From DATJYV01 sp035499415 (lineage in GTDB: Bacteria; Bacteroidota; Ignavibacteria; UBA10030): a stretch of 17,590 nt of DNA. The translations under genes were made by a program, and so were the position numbers. Positions 1-7,626 of this stretch are shown piece by piece. Where the stretch lies: positions 1 through 17,590 of the forward strand of contig DATJYV010000142.1 in NCBI GenBank assembly GCA_035499415.1, given 5' to 3'. How positions within the stretch are numbered: position 1 is the stretch's first letter; each line of letters starts with the position of its first letter. The notes below the pieces were generated by a model. The model did not search any database and was not told where the DNA came from. It saw only the letters and a list, made by a program, of their open reading frames with translations.

Positions 1-1000
1 CGCCGATCGTCGCGGTGATCGTCCGAGCCGTTCCCGACGTTGTCCCGGTGAAGATCGCCACATACTTGCCGTTCGTACTGTCGACGACGGTCCCGAAGGT
101 TCCCGCGGAGGTGCCACTGCCCAACCCAAAGGCCACCGTCAGGCCGCCGGAGGTTAATCGATTCCCCAGGGAGTCTTTGGCAATCAGGCACACGCGCGTC
201 GTATCACCCGAGGAGATCGAACTGCGTCCCACCGCGACCGTCGACTGCACGAGCGAGAATGATCCGGGGTTAACCGTAAACGTACCACTTGTGCCCGTAT
301 GACCAGAGCCATCGTCGGCGGTAATCGTCTTGCCTGCGCCGGCCTGAGTAACCGTAACCGACTGTGTTAAACTGCCGTTGCTAAAATTGGCGGACGTGGA
401 GGGCGTGATCGTCCCGGCCGTAGTCGTGAGATTTACGGTTCCGGAGAAGCCCGTGACTGTGTTGCTTCCCGTATCCTGAGCAGTTAAAGTCACGTCGAAC
501 GGGGAGCCGGCTGTTTGCGGGCTTCCAATACCTGAAACGGCAAAATGATTCAACGGACCAACGGTTGCAGTGGCAGTGAACGTGACGGGGCTGCCAGATA
601 ATCCAGCGCGTGTGGCAGTGACTGAGTACGACCCAATTTTATTTCCCAGCATCAGGATAGTCCTCGCATGCCCGGACGAGTCCGAGACTGCGGCCGCGAC
701 ACTGAGGGATTGGCCCGACGCTCCCGATGGCACGGAAACAATTGCAAAGAACACGGTGTCCCCGCAGACTGGAACCGAGGCACCATCCAAAAGCGTGACA
801 ACGAAGGCGCTGTCCAGAGCACTATTAATAGTCTTGGATTGGGAATTTCCAGAGGTAAGCGAGATTGATGTCGCCCAACCGGAGGAGCTTCGCGCTGCCG
901 CAAACCCGTCACCGTGCCCGCCGGAATACTGACCAAAGGTATTTGAACTCAACGCTGCAACCAAGAAGGGGAGCAGCAGACGAGTTTTGTTGATGGCCAT
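1..1000 (-). CDS. Secreted Ig-like repeat protein, C-terminus cut by window edge
   Basis: The minus-strand frame starts at ATG 1000-998 and stays open for 333 codons to the left edge, so the C-terminus is missing. Residues 1-23 form a signal peptide: Lys/Arg near the start, the hydrophobic run LLLPFLVAAL, and likely cleavage around TFG/Q. Three beta-rich repeats follow. Residues about 45-150 contain VSVPSGASGQSLSVAAAVSD. Residues about 152-245 run from FAVSGIGSPQTAGSPF to GTFTVNPG, a repeat type common in secreted proteins of FCB bacteria. Residues about 247-333 contain AKDSLGNRLTSGG and resemble bacterial Ig-like group 1 (Big-1). Composition is rich in Thr, Ser, Gly and Val, and no catalytic motif is seen. 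An AGGA lies 9 nt before the start. The gene sits 40 bp downstream of the FGE-like gene and is probably co-transcribed with it. A cell-surface or adhesin-like role is inference; the missing C-terminus may carry a sorting domain. Confidence 0.8.
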   Translation of the reverse strand, partial: MAINKTRLLLPFLVAALSSNTFGQYSGGHGDGFAAARSSSGWATSISLTSGNSQSKTINSALDSAFVVTLLDGASVPVCGDTVFFAIVSVPSGASGQSLSVAAAVSDSSGHARTILMLGNKIGSYSVTATRAGLSGSPVTFTATATVGPLNHFAVSGIGSPQTAGSPFDVTLTAQDTGSNTVTGFSGTVNLTTTAGTITPSTSANFSNGSLTQSVTVTQAGAGKTITADDGSGHTGTSGTFTVNPGSFSLVQSTVAVGRSSISSGDTTRVCLIAKDSLGNRLTSGGLTVAFGLGSGTSAGTFGTVVDSTNGKYVAIFTGTTSGTARTITATIG

Positions 1001-1040
1001 TCCGAGTTGTCCTAGAGGAAGATTTCTCTTTGGTGCAAAC

Positions 1041-2720
1041 CTAATTCGGCGATGTCCGAACACCACGGATACCATACAGGTAATCTCGATTAGCCGCGAA
1101 CAGATTCGCACCGGCTCTATCCGAAATCCGCTTGCCATCGTATCCGACATTGCTACTCCAACGTCCGCCTCGCCGGCCCGCGCCAAATGCATCCGTGCCG
1201 GGCCACCCGCCGACATTGGCATCTCCGCCCGAAGTGAGGACTCCATCTCCATGCGTTGCGGTGAAATTCCGGCCGGTTGTATTACCGACGGTGATCGTAC
1301 GTTCGACGACATTTCCTGTCAACTCCATAATACCGTAGTATGACGCGCCCGACGTCAATCGGCCTGTGTTCCCGGCGTTCCCTGCAAAAATACCAACTCT
1401 CAACGGTCCGTAATCATTAAAGTCCGGAACGTTTTGAACTGGGAATACAGTGAACCCGTAGGAGGCGTTTCCCATGGTCGTCGCATAGTTTGAAGCGACA
1501 TCTTCGGTGGAGGTTCCGGCAGTTGATAAGCCGTAGTAGGACCTGGCAATCGCAGTGTCCCCCCAAGCAAACTCGTTTGTGAATGGCACCAAGGTGCCTC
1601 GACAAGCCTTCTCGAATTCCAGTTCCGACATCGGTCTCAATCCGGACCAATCGAGGTACGCTGCTCCATCAGCCCAACTTATGAAATTGCATGCGATGTC
1701 CATCCCGTCGTCTGATTCTCCGTACACTCCGTTGTTATTGAGGTCGTTCCCGTACTCTCCCGGAGTGGAACCAACCGGCGCAGTCTTGCACCTTATACCA
1801 TTCCGATTGACCGGAGCATTCTGAGCGTCGTCTTTGGCCATATACGATCCTTGGCTCACTGCTGACACCCGATCCGCCTGTTGTGTTCCGTCCAAGGTGT
1901 TCAAGAAGCTTGCATACTGATCCTGCGTGACCTCGTATTTCATGCAATAGAATGCGTTGTATCCTTTCGGATAAGAAGCTGGCAGGGTTTGGGTGGTTGT
2001 GTTGTCAAAATCATCGGGCGTCATAGTGAACGCACCGGAGTTGTCATTCTGATTATTATTGTTCCCCATGTTGGACGGATCCGTTCCACCAAGGGTGAAC
2101 GATCCTTCCGATGTAATCTGGAAGGGCGTTGTTACCGATCCCCCCTGATGAAATTGTGCTTCCACATCCGTCGTCGTCCCATCCCCGACATAAAAGGACC
2201 CTTGGGGGACATACACCATCTCGATCCCGAATACCTGGACGCTCGCAACGGCGGTATCGGCTACTCCATCGGCTCCGTAGTTCCATCGTATTTCGATTCC
2301 TGTAAAGTTGGTCGTACCGCTGCCATCGGCGCTCCTGTACACAAGCACTCCTTTACCATCCGTTGTTGGAGATATCGTCGAACCCGTCGGAGCGATATCA
2401 TGAGACGCGTTCGCATCGAGCGTCGCATGGTTCCAGCTCCCTGAACCCACCCTGTATTTCACAAAGATCCATGCCGCATCCCAATTATAGGGAGGGGAAC
2501 TCGTTCTCCAGGAGTTTTCCCAACTCACGTTAAAATGTACATAGACGAAATTTGAGGGACTGTTTGAACCGGCTGAGACGTCTCTCCGGACCAACCGTAC
2601 GTGAGCGACGGACAGATTGTTCGAGAACGCCGACTGCAGAGTCAGCATATAAAGGAGCAGAAATACTTTTCTGATGGTAGTCTCCTTAGGATGAAGATGA
2701 CCGGTAACTGAGAAACACAT
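1041..2720 (-). CDS. Secreted FGE-sulfatase (SUMF1)-fold protein, probably non-catalytic
   Basis: The C-terminal part, from about residue 166, has the formylglycine-generating-enzyme (FGE-sulfatase) fold. It opens with MVYVPQGSFYVGDG, then YCMKYEVTQDQYASFLNTL, then CNFISWADGAAYLDWSGLRP followed by MSELEFEKACRG, and ends with GRRGGRW...GIRGVRTSPN. The paired active-site cysteines of true FGE, expected in this last stretch, are absent, so sulfatase activation is unlikely and a binding or structural role is more probable. Residues about 35-164 form a separate beta-rich domain containing NVSWENSW and NWDAAWIFVKYRV, a combination I associate with secreted proteins of Ignavibacteria and Bacteroidota. 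The N-terminus carries a signal peptide (KVFLLLYMLTLQSAFS/NN). The start is uncertain: I list ATG 2720, the frame also opens at TTG 2837, and the best ribosome site points to ATC at 2675. The gene is followed after 40 bp by the Ig-repeat gene. Confidence 0.8.
   Translation of the reverse strand: MCFSVTGHLHPKETTIRKVFLLLYMLTLQSAFSNNLSVAHVRLVRRDVSAGSNSPSNFVYVHFNVSWENSWRTSSPPYNWDAAWIFVKYRVGSGSWNHATLDANASHDIAPTGSTISPTTDGKGVLVYRSADGSGTTNFTGIEIRWNYGADGVADTAVASVQVFGIEMVYVPQGSFYVGDGTTTDVEAQFHQGGSVTTPFQITSEGSFTLGGTDPSNMGNNNNQNDNSGAFTMTPDDFDNTTTQTLPASYPKGYNAFYCMKYEVTQDQYASFLNTLDGTQQADRVSAVSQGSYMAKDDAQNAPVNRNGIRCKTAPVGSTPGEYGNDLNNNGVYGESDDGMDIACNFISWADGAAYLDWSGLRPMSELEFEKACRGTLVPFTNEFAWGDTAIARSYYGLSTAGTSTEDVASNYATTMGNASYGFTVFPVQNVPDFNDYGPLRVGIFAGNAGNTGRLTSGASYYGIMELTGNVVERTITVGNTTGRNFTATHGDGVLTSGGDANVGGWPGTDAFGAGRRGGRWSSNVGYDGKRISDRAGANLFAANRDYLYGIRGVRTSPN
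2673..2687 (-). promoter_or_regulatory. Strong Shine-Dalgarno site ahead of an ATC codon
   Basis: AAGGAG (minus strand, 2687-2682) is followed by 6 nt and then the codon ATC (2675-2673), in frame with the FGE-like gene. Starting at ATC would give a textbook signal peptide, RKVFLLLYMLTLQSAFS. No ATG, GTG or TTG lies at a suitable distance from this site. Either ATC is a rare start, or an original ATG has been altered by mutation or sequencing error, or translation begins at ATG 2720 with 15 extra residues and the site is fortuitous. Confidence 0.4.
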
Positions 2721-3231
2721 GATGGAGCGACTCCAACCCTCAGGAGCCGTGACACTTCTGGAATTCGATCGAGTGTAAGTCTTCGTTCGAAGAACGACTC
2801 GATCTGTTAATTGTACGCGGGACCTTCCTCGGTGCAATCACTTCGCTGAGTCATTTGAGAGAAAACCTTCCCGCAGAATTATCAATTTGCCTTTTCAGTT
2901 CCATGGAATCCGAGACGGCTCTCGAATTCAAGATGTACAATTCTGAGACCGAGTCGTTGACGAAAGGAAGGAATCGATTTTCCCCCCTCTCAACAAAGGT
3001 TAAAACATTGGGCCTTCTGAAGCAAATTAGATATGTCTAAGAATTATTAGAATTTTCTAATTCTCCTTCACGATGCTGCAAATCCCTGATAAAGAGATGT
3101 CCTAATCACGGGCCCTTCTGACTTCTCAGGAGCTGAGTACATTCGAGGACCCCTTCAAACGTGATGCAAGCCACATCTTCGAGTAGTGGATTTCAACGTT
3201 GTCGTCTGAAGAACTTACGTTTGATTTCGCG
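2721..3231. other. Intergenic region upstream of the FGE-like/Ig operon
   Basis: This roughly 510-bp stretch lies between two minus-strand genes and has no convincing coding sequence. Its part near 3020-3065 is clearly AT-rich against the surrounding DNA and holds a tandem palindrome pair, listed separately. The string GGGCC(C)TTCTGA occurs twice, at 3010-3020 and 3110-3121, about 100 bp apart and flanking the palindromes. A short inverted repeat at 3125-3137 (CTCAG-gag-CTGAG) has no T-run on either strand and is not a convincing terminator. The region probably contains the promoter of the FGE-like/Ig pair and the end of the upstream transcript. Confidence 0.6.
3027..3060. promoter_or_regulatory. 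Tandem palindromic operator candidate, TTAGA-N4-TCTAA twice
   Basis: Two 14-bp inverted repeats share identical half-sites: TTAGAtatgTCTAA at 3027-3040 and TTAGAatttTCTAA at 3047-3060. Their centres are exactly 20 bp apart, about two helical turns, which suits two dimers bound on one DNA face. The second palindrome extends by one pair to 16 bp (3046-3061). On the minus strand a TCTAAT (5 of 6 matches to a sigma-70 -10 box) lies within and just beyond the first palindrome, but no good -35 box is 17 nt upstream. The nearest downstream gene is the FGE-like gene, over 300 bp away. The regulator is not identifiable from the window. Confidence 0.5.
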
Positions 3232-4563
3232 TTACTTCCTTATCGTGTTCAATACCTCCTCAAGATGTTTATCAACATTTCGAATGGCTTCGTCATTGAA
3301 GACCGGCCATGGATGAATCTGAGCTGTTGAAACGTAGGCAAGTCGCGGCGCCAAACGGACAGGTGGAATTCGTTCACCCCACCGGACTGGATGTATCGGT
3401 TGGACATAGCGGGCGCGATTGATTTTCCACGACACAACGTCTTCCTTCCGGATGTCGCTCACGATGCGTCTGACACTATTCATATTCTCTTCGTGGATAT
3501 CCTCATCGGAGCGATCCCAGAGACCGGAAGCTTGTTCACAATACCGGGGCAGATACAGAACCGACATCCCTTGGAACTCATCTCTGCCAGTCAAATTGCT
3601 CGTCTCAATCACACCCGTAATTGCAAGATTGCGGTCCGTGAGGTTCAGAACATAGTACGGAGTCGCCGATCGTTTGAGAAGCAGTATCTCGCAAACGACA
3701 CCGAGGTATTCCACGTCACGCAATCGTTGAATGGCATCGGGATGAACAGCGTTCAACCACTGAACGGCAATCGGAGCCGGTACACACAGCACGATTGCTC
3801 CCGCCTTGAGGTCTTCTTTCTCGAGATGCACCGACCATCCGCCTTCTTGCAAATGGTTTATGCCCAGGACCTGCTCCCCTGTTTGCACGGTCCCCCCCTT
3901 CGCCTCGATCGCTGCGCGCAAAGCCGCAAAGACTCTTCCGTATCTGCCGCGGACAAATCCGAGTTTCTCCGATCTTCCTTTCGCACTTCGAGCCGAGAGC
4001 ATACGGTAGACCGTCGCCCAGATAAAACTCGCCGCGAACCGATCGTAGTTGCGTCCGAGTTTTGAAAGAAGGAGAGGCTCCCAAATCGACTCGAAAAGAC
4101 GCCTGCCTCCATGTCTCCGCAGAAACGGGCCGATCGGTTCCTTGTCAAGCCGCGACCAGCTTCTGTTGAGGCCGCAATAGGCAATCGTCCACCCGAGACG
4201 AAACCGATCAATGACTTTGAGCGCAGGAAATCTCATGAAATCTCGAACGGTGGTCATCTCCAGGAGAGATGTTCCAGTGAAAAATCCGGTCCTCGTACGG
4301 TTCCAACCAACGGCTTCTTCCAGCCCCACTTCCTTGAGAAGGCCCAAGAGGGCCGTATCGGTCGGGAGGACACAATGATAAAAGCGCTCGACCGGAACGT
4401 TTGCAAGCGTCGACTCACTCGAGAGGCCGCCGAGGTAAGGGTCCCGCTCGTGTACAACAACCCGGATTCCTCTTTGGACAAGGCGCAACGCCAGGGTGAG
4501 ACCCGTCATGCCGCCTCCGATTATTCTCGTTGGAGCATCCTGACCGTCCGTCGTTTGGTTCAT
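3232..4563 (-). CDS. NAD(P)/FAD-dependent oxidoreductase, amino-oxidase type
   Basis: The 443-residue protein opens with a dinucleotide-binding fold, RIIGGGMTGLTLALRL (glycines in GGGMTG, residues 16-21), then VVVHERDPYLGGL with Glu39 placed to bind the FAD ribose. This is the pattern of the flavin amine oxidase, protoporphyrinogen oxidase and UDP-galactopyranose mutase-like group. The C-terminus has STAQIHPWPVFNDEAIRNV, typical of a subgroup found in polysaccharide loci. No transmembrane helix or signal peptide is visible, so it is probably cytoplasmic. ATG 4563 overlaps the TGA of the upstream acetyltransferase as ATGA, and a GGGGA lies 6 nt before it. It is the last gene of the four-gene sugar unit, which suggests a late redox or ring-rearranging step on a sugar or lipid-linked sugar. 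The exact substrate cannot be read from the sequence. Confidence 0.8.
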   Translation of the reverse strand: MNQTTDGQDAPTRIIGGGMTGLTLALRLVQRGIRVVVHERDPYLGGLSSESTLANVPVERFYHCVLPTDTALLGLLKEVGLEEAVGWNRTRTGFFTGTSLLEMTTVRDFMRFPALKVIDRFRLGWTIAYCGLNRSWSRLDKEPIGPFLRRHGGRRLFESIWEPLLLSKLGRNYDRFAASFIWATVYRMLSARSAKGRSEKLGFVRGRYGRVFAALRAAIEAKGGTVQTGEQVLGINHLQEGGWSVHLEKEDLKAGAIVLCVPAPIAVQWLNAVHPDAIQRLRDVEYLGVVCEILLLKRSATPYYVLNLTDRNLAITGVIETSNLTGRDEFQGMSVLYLPRYCEQASGLWDRSDEDIHEENMNSVRRIVSDIRKEDVVSWKINRARYVQPIHPVRWGERIPPVRLAPRLAYVSTAQIHPWPVFNDEAIRNVDKHLEEVLNTIRK

Positions 4564-5228
4564 CGTCCGTCCCCGGTATCAACTTTCGGGCCTTCAAGTT
4601 CGTATATACCCTTCGGCGTTTTTCCGTACCTCCTTCCGCAACGTCCGCATGTATACCTTCCCTCCGCCGTATCTTTTTCCCATTGCGGGATTTTTACAAC
4701 CACCGGACCGCAGGCGCATACATAGCCGACAAGGCGGGACGGATTTCCAATAACGAGGCCGTGCGACGGTACATCTCGTGTCACGATCGTTCCCATTCCC
4801 ACCATCGCGTAGTCTCCTATGGTCAACCCCGGACCGATCGTCGCGTTCGCTCCCACAGTCACACCAAGTCCCACCTCGGTAAAGAGTGTCTCTTCGGTCG
4901 GGTCGCTCGTTGCCAGGCCGTTGAGAGTCCTGTCAAAGGCCCTGGGGAAACGGTCGTTGGTAAAGACGACGTGGGCCGAGAGCATGACGTAATCCTTGAT
5001 CCTGACCCCGGCGCATACGTAAACGCTTGCGTTGAGCTTGCAATAGTCGCCGATGGTGACGTCATACGCTATGTAGGTTTTTTCTCCGATGATGCATTGC
5101 TTGCCGATCCGCGCGCCATGACGGATGTGAGCGTTATCCCAGACGGACGTTTTCTCTCCCAGCGTTACGCCTTCCTCGACCAGCGCGGTCGGATGGACGC
5201 GGGCCAGAGGGAATCGCTCTCGTGTCAT
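4560..5228 (-). CDS. Left-handed beta-helix N-acetyltransferase (WbpD/WlbB-like) with C-terminal zinc ribbon
   Basis: The 222-residue protein is built of hexapeptide repeats (HPTALVEEGVTLGEKTSVWD, IGKQCIIGE, IGDYCKLNASVYV, VGANATIGPGLTIGDYAMVG) that fold as a left-handed beta-helix. VVFTNDRFPRAF at 87-98 is a hallmark of the WbpD/WlbB group, which N-acetylates the 3-amino group of UDP-2-acetamido-3-amino-glucuronate using acetyl-CoA. After the helix, Cys171 and Cys173 (CACG) with Cys194 and Cys197 (CGRC) form a probable zinc ribbon, seen in longer family members and absent from the roughly 190-residue WbpD. I chose ATG 5228 over the upstream GTG 5246. It gives an ATGA overlap with the dehydrogenase stop and has an AAGG about 7 nt before it. 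It follows the dehydrogenase and aminotransferase genes, as expected for the last step of making an acetamido sugar. Confidence 0.85.
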   Translation of the reverse strand: MTRERFPLARVHPTALVEEGVTLGEKTSVWDNAHIRHGARIGKQCIIGEKTYIAYDVTIGDYCKLNASVYVCAGVRIKDYVMLSAHVVFTNDRFPRAFDRTLNGLATSDPTEETLFTEVGLGVTVGANATIGPGLTIGDYAMVGMGTIVTRDVPSHGLVIGNPSRLVGYVCACGPVVVKIPQWEKDTAEGRYTCGRCGRRYGKTPKGIYELEGPKVDTGDGR

Positions 5229-6220
5229 CCCGTCACCTTCTCCCACTGATTATGCGAGGCGCTGCGATATGCAGACTGAACCACGCGAACCGATTCGATC
5301 GCGTCTTCCGGCGTGATCAACGGCCGATCCTCTCCCCGGATCGTTTGGATGAAATTCCGAAGCTGAGAGCCCACTGCCTGGAATTTGTCGTATCCGGATC
5401 CGAAGTTGACCCAATCCAATTTTTCGCTTTGCCGGTATCGCCCGTTCTTCCATCCTATTTCCAGAGTCCCCGCAGTGCCATAGACGTGGATGAAGAAGGG
5501 ATTCTCTTTGTGGATCGACCAGGAAAGGTCGATGGACGCCATGGTGCCGTCAGCGCATCGGACAAAGAGCTGGCATGTGTCTTCCACCTCAAGCTGTTGC
5601 CACTTCTTTCCGTGAATCGCCTGCAAATCCCTGATCGGTCCGACAAGGTATCGGATGATGTCGACGCTGTGACTCCCGTTGTCGATCAGGACTCCGCCGC
5701 CGGCCACGTCATACTTTGCATTCCACCGATTCTTCATGTCCACCCGTGAACAGAATTCATTCTCGACGAGAATCACCTCACCGAGAATGCCGCTCTCCAT
5801 GATGTTCTTGGCCCGGATGATATCCTGCACATAGCGGAACTTCGAGGCCATCATCAGAACGCGTTGCTTCTGCTTCGCAACCCCGATGGTTGTTTCGGCC
5901 TCCGCAACCGACAGCGACAATGGCTTCTCGCAAAGCACATGGACTCCGGAATTGAGCGCCAGGTCGCTGAGCGCGTGATGGCTGTTGGGAGGGGAACAGA
6001 TAATCACCGCGTCCAAATTCATCTCCGTCACCATTTTCTGTGCATCCTGAAAACCCTTGACACCAAACGCTTCCGCCGTGCTGGCGGTCGCCTTCGCATC
6101 TACATCGGCGACGGCCACGAGCTTCGCTTGGGGGTCCTTCGATAAGCACTGCAGGTGAACCTGGCTGATCCTGCCGCATCCGATAAGTCCGAACCTCAGA
6201 GTCGATTCAGGGGTACTCAT
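5225..6220 (-). CDS. Gfo/Idh/MocA-family NAD(P)-dependent sugar dehydrogenase
   Basis: The 331-residue length is normal for the family. The N-terminal Rossmann fold reads FGLIGCGRISQVHL (residues 10-23), followed by AVADVD and ICSPPNSHH. CEKPLSLS contains the conserved EKP motif (Glu98-Pro100) with the usual catalytic lysine, Lys99. The C-terminal domain has GGGVLIDNGSHSVDIIRYL, with the conserved Asp181 and His185 of the substrate site. Family members oxidise or reduce a sugar hydroxyl with NAD(P). In this operon the likely task is to oxidise a nucleotide sugar to a 3-keto form for the adjacent aminotransferase, the role played by WbpB/WlbA or RifL in their pathways. ATG 6220 overlaps the aminotransferase TGA as ATGA. 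Substrate identity is inference. Confidence 0.85.
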   Translation of the reverse strand: MSTPESTLRFGLIGCGRISQVHLQCLSKDPQAKLVAVADVDAKATASTAEAFGVKGFQDAQKMVTEMNLDAVIICSPPNSHHALSDLALNSGVHVLCEKPLSLSVAEAETTIGVAKQKQRVLMMASKFRYVQDIIRAKNIMESGILGEVILVENEFCSRVDMKNRWNAKYDVAGGGVLIDNGSHSVDIIRYLVGPIRDLQAIHGKKWQQLEVEDTCQLFVRCADGTMASIDLSWSIHKENPFFIHVYGTAGTLEIGWKNGRYRQSEKLDWVNFGSGYDKFQAVGSQLRNFIQTIRGEDRPLITPEDAIESVRVVQSAYRSASHNQWEKVTG

Positions 6221-7455
6221 CGCGCCTCCACCGCAGCCGGCACAGAATCCTGGAGGCGGGCTGCTATGTAGTCGACATGCTCATCCGTGTAGAATTCGTT
6301 CCAGGGTATGACGAGGACCTGGGACAGCGCTTTCATCGTGCCGGGAAAATTGCGACTGTCATAGTCCACGGGAGGCAGGTGAGACCTGCTCGGATCCGTG
6401 TATGGCCAGCTGCTGTTCCCGAATGTCACCTTGTCTTTGAATATTTTGCACTCGAAGGCCGGCTTGCCAATGTACCGGGGAGCCGCCGATATCCCCCCTT
6501 CCCTCATCGAGGCCGCGATCTCGTTCAAGCTTGCGCCTGCTTTTTGTTCGTCGATGTTCACGCAGTACTTCCAGAAGACCGGCCTGGAATTCCGCGGCCT
6601 CTTCTGCGGGGAGATACCTGAAAGATGGCTGATCTTAGAGGTGAACCGCGCCGCAGAAGCCCTCCGCCTCGCCACGACCCCCGTCAGCTTTGCCAGCTGC
6701 GCGAGAGCGACACCTCCTGTGATTTCATTTATCCGGTAGTTCGGGGCGAGAAAATAATGGTCCGGGTTTTTGTCTCCGTACCCCCATGCCTTGTTGATGA
6801 ACAAGAACATTCTCCGGGCGAGCTCCGGGTCATCACTCACAACCATCCCCCCTTCGCCTGTCGTCATGTGCTTGCCCTGCTGAAAGCTGAAGCAGCCGAT
6901 CTTCCCGAATGTTCCGACCGGCTTGCCTTCGTATGTCGCATCGAAGGCCTGCGCACAATCCTCAATGACCGGGATCCCCCGGCGGTTGCATAATTCCATG
7001 ATCGGTCCCATCTCGCAGGGAATACCGAACAGATGGGTGACAATGACCGCTTTCGTCCGGTTTGTAATCCTCTTCTCAATTGTTTCTGCCGTGACGTTGT
7101 AACTGTCCGGGTCGACATCGCAGAACACTGGGATCGCTCCTTGATAGAGAATTGCCGTGAGGGCTCCCATGTCTGTGACCGATGTCGTTACGATTTCATC
7201 TCCGGGGTTGGGGTTAATGGCTCCCACGGCGATGTGAACGGCAGCCGAACCGCTCGAGCAGGCATGAGCATACTTGCGGCCATACCTCCCGGCAAACTCG
7301 GTTTCCAGTTTGTGGACGTAGGTACCCTTTGGACTGAAAAGACATCCCGTCTCGAGCACCTTGCCGACCACCTCCAGCTCTTCCGATCCGAGATCTCTTC
7401 CCGTTCGGTCGAGGTCGCTCGGGATAACCATTTTCTTGTCTCTGGTATTCATCAT
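6217..7455 (-). CDS. DegT/DnrJ/EryC1/StrS-family PLP-dependent aminotransferase
   Basis: The 412-residue protein has the full aminotransferase layout. ACSSGSAAVH (65-74) is in the phosphate-binding position, VIEDCAQAFDA carries the PLP-ring Asp166, and CFSFQQGKHMTTGEGGMVV contains the Schiff-base Lys195. The FQ-x-GK-x-MT-x-GEGG form matches the group that includes AHBA/kanosamine-type (RifK-like) and inosose aminotransferases. As I recall it, WbpE has a GCYGDGG pattern instead. The enzyme should transfer an amino group from glutamate or glutamine to a keto sugar made by the downstream-encoded dehydrogenase. ATG codons at 7455 and 7452 are both possible; AAGGG lies 5 or 8 nt upstream. It is the first gene of the four-gene unit, after a 171-bp gap, so a promoter may lie there. 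Confidence 0.87.
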   Translation of the reverse strand: MMNTRDKKMVIPSDLDRTGRDLGSEELEVVGKVLETGCLFSPKGTYVHKLETEFAGRYGRKYAHACSSGSAAVHIAVGAINPNPGDEIVTTSVTDMGALTAILYQGAIPVFCDVDPDSYNVTAETIEKRITNRTKAVIVTHLFGIPCEMGPIMELCNRRGIPVIEDCAQAFDATYEGKPVGTFGKIGCFSFQQGKHMTTGEGGMVVSDDPELARRMFLFINKAWGYGDKNPDHYFLAPNYRINEITGGVALAQLAKLTGVVARRRASAARFTSKISHLSGISPQKRPRNSRPVFWKYCVNIDEQKAGASLNEIAASMREGGISAAPRYIGKPAFECKIFKDKVTFGNSSWPYTDPSRSHLPPVDYDSRNFPGTMKALSQVLVIPWNEFYTDEHVDYIAARLQDSVPAAVEAR

Positions 7456-7626
7456 CTTTGCCCTTTATTCGTTATTTGTTGTCCATTCCTTCATTTGGTG
7501 AATCAGTGACTTCCGTCCTTGCGTGTTTCACCGTCGCGTATATCGGAAATGTTCCGCGTATCTTCAATCCTTCATCCCCTCTTCACTCCGGCTCCGATGT
7601 CAGTACAGAAAATTGGACTGCGACTA
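7456..7626. other. Gap ahead of the amino-sugar operon, with small inverted repeat
   Basis: This 171-bp spacer separates the sulfatase-like gene from the aminotransferase and has no coding signal. It contains CGGAA-atg-TTCCG at 7544-7556, bracketed by two copies of CGCGTAT (7535-7541 and 7555-7561) spaced 20 bp apart. No T-run follows on either strand, so it is not a classical terminator. It could be a regulatory site for the four genes below, but the match is short and may be chance. Confidence 0.25.

Noticed and set aside
1881..2444. Plus-strand 187-codon open frame
   Set aside because: It is antisense to the FGE-like gene and has no motif, signal peptide or upstream ribosome site.
2721..2837. 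N-terminal extension of the FGE-like protein to TTG 2837
   Set aside because: The added 39 residues look non-coding, have no family similarity and would place a long tail ahead of a good signal peptide.
2855..3040. Plus-strand 61-codon open frame in the intergenic region
   Set aside because: It runs across the palindrome region, has no Shine-Dalgarno site, no recognisable motif and unconvincing composition.
3125..3137. Inverted repeat CTCAG-gag-CTGAG as a terminator
   Set aside because: The stem is only 5 bp and no T-run follows on either strand.
5229..5246. GTG start at 5246 for the acetyltransferase
   Set aside because: The ATG at 5228 has a better ribosome site and gives the same ATGA overlap seen at neighbouring junctions.
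4530..5249. Plus-strand 239-codon open frame
   Set aside because: It is the shadow of the acetyltransferase gene, whose hexapeptide repeats and zinc-ribbon cysteines are clear on the minus strand.
4560..7455. Firm naming of the trio as wbpB, wbpD and wbpE
   Set aside because: The aminotransferase active-site signature does not match WbpE and the dehydrogenase looks generic, so only the acetyltransferase fits closely.
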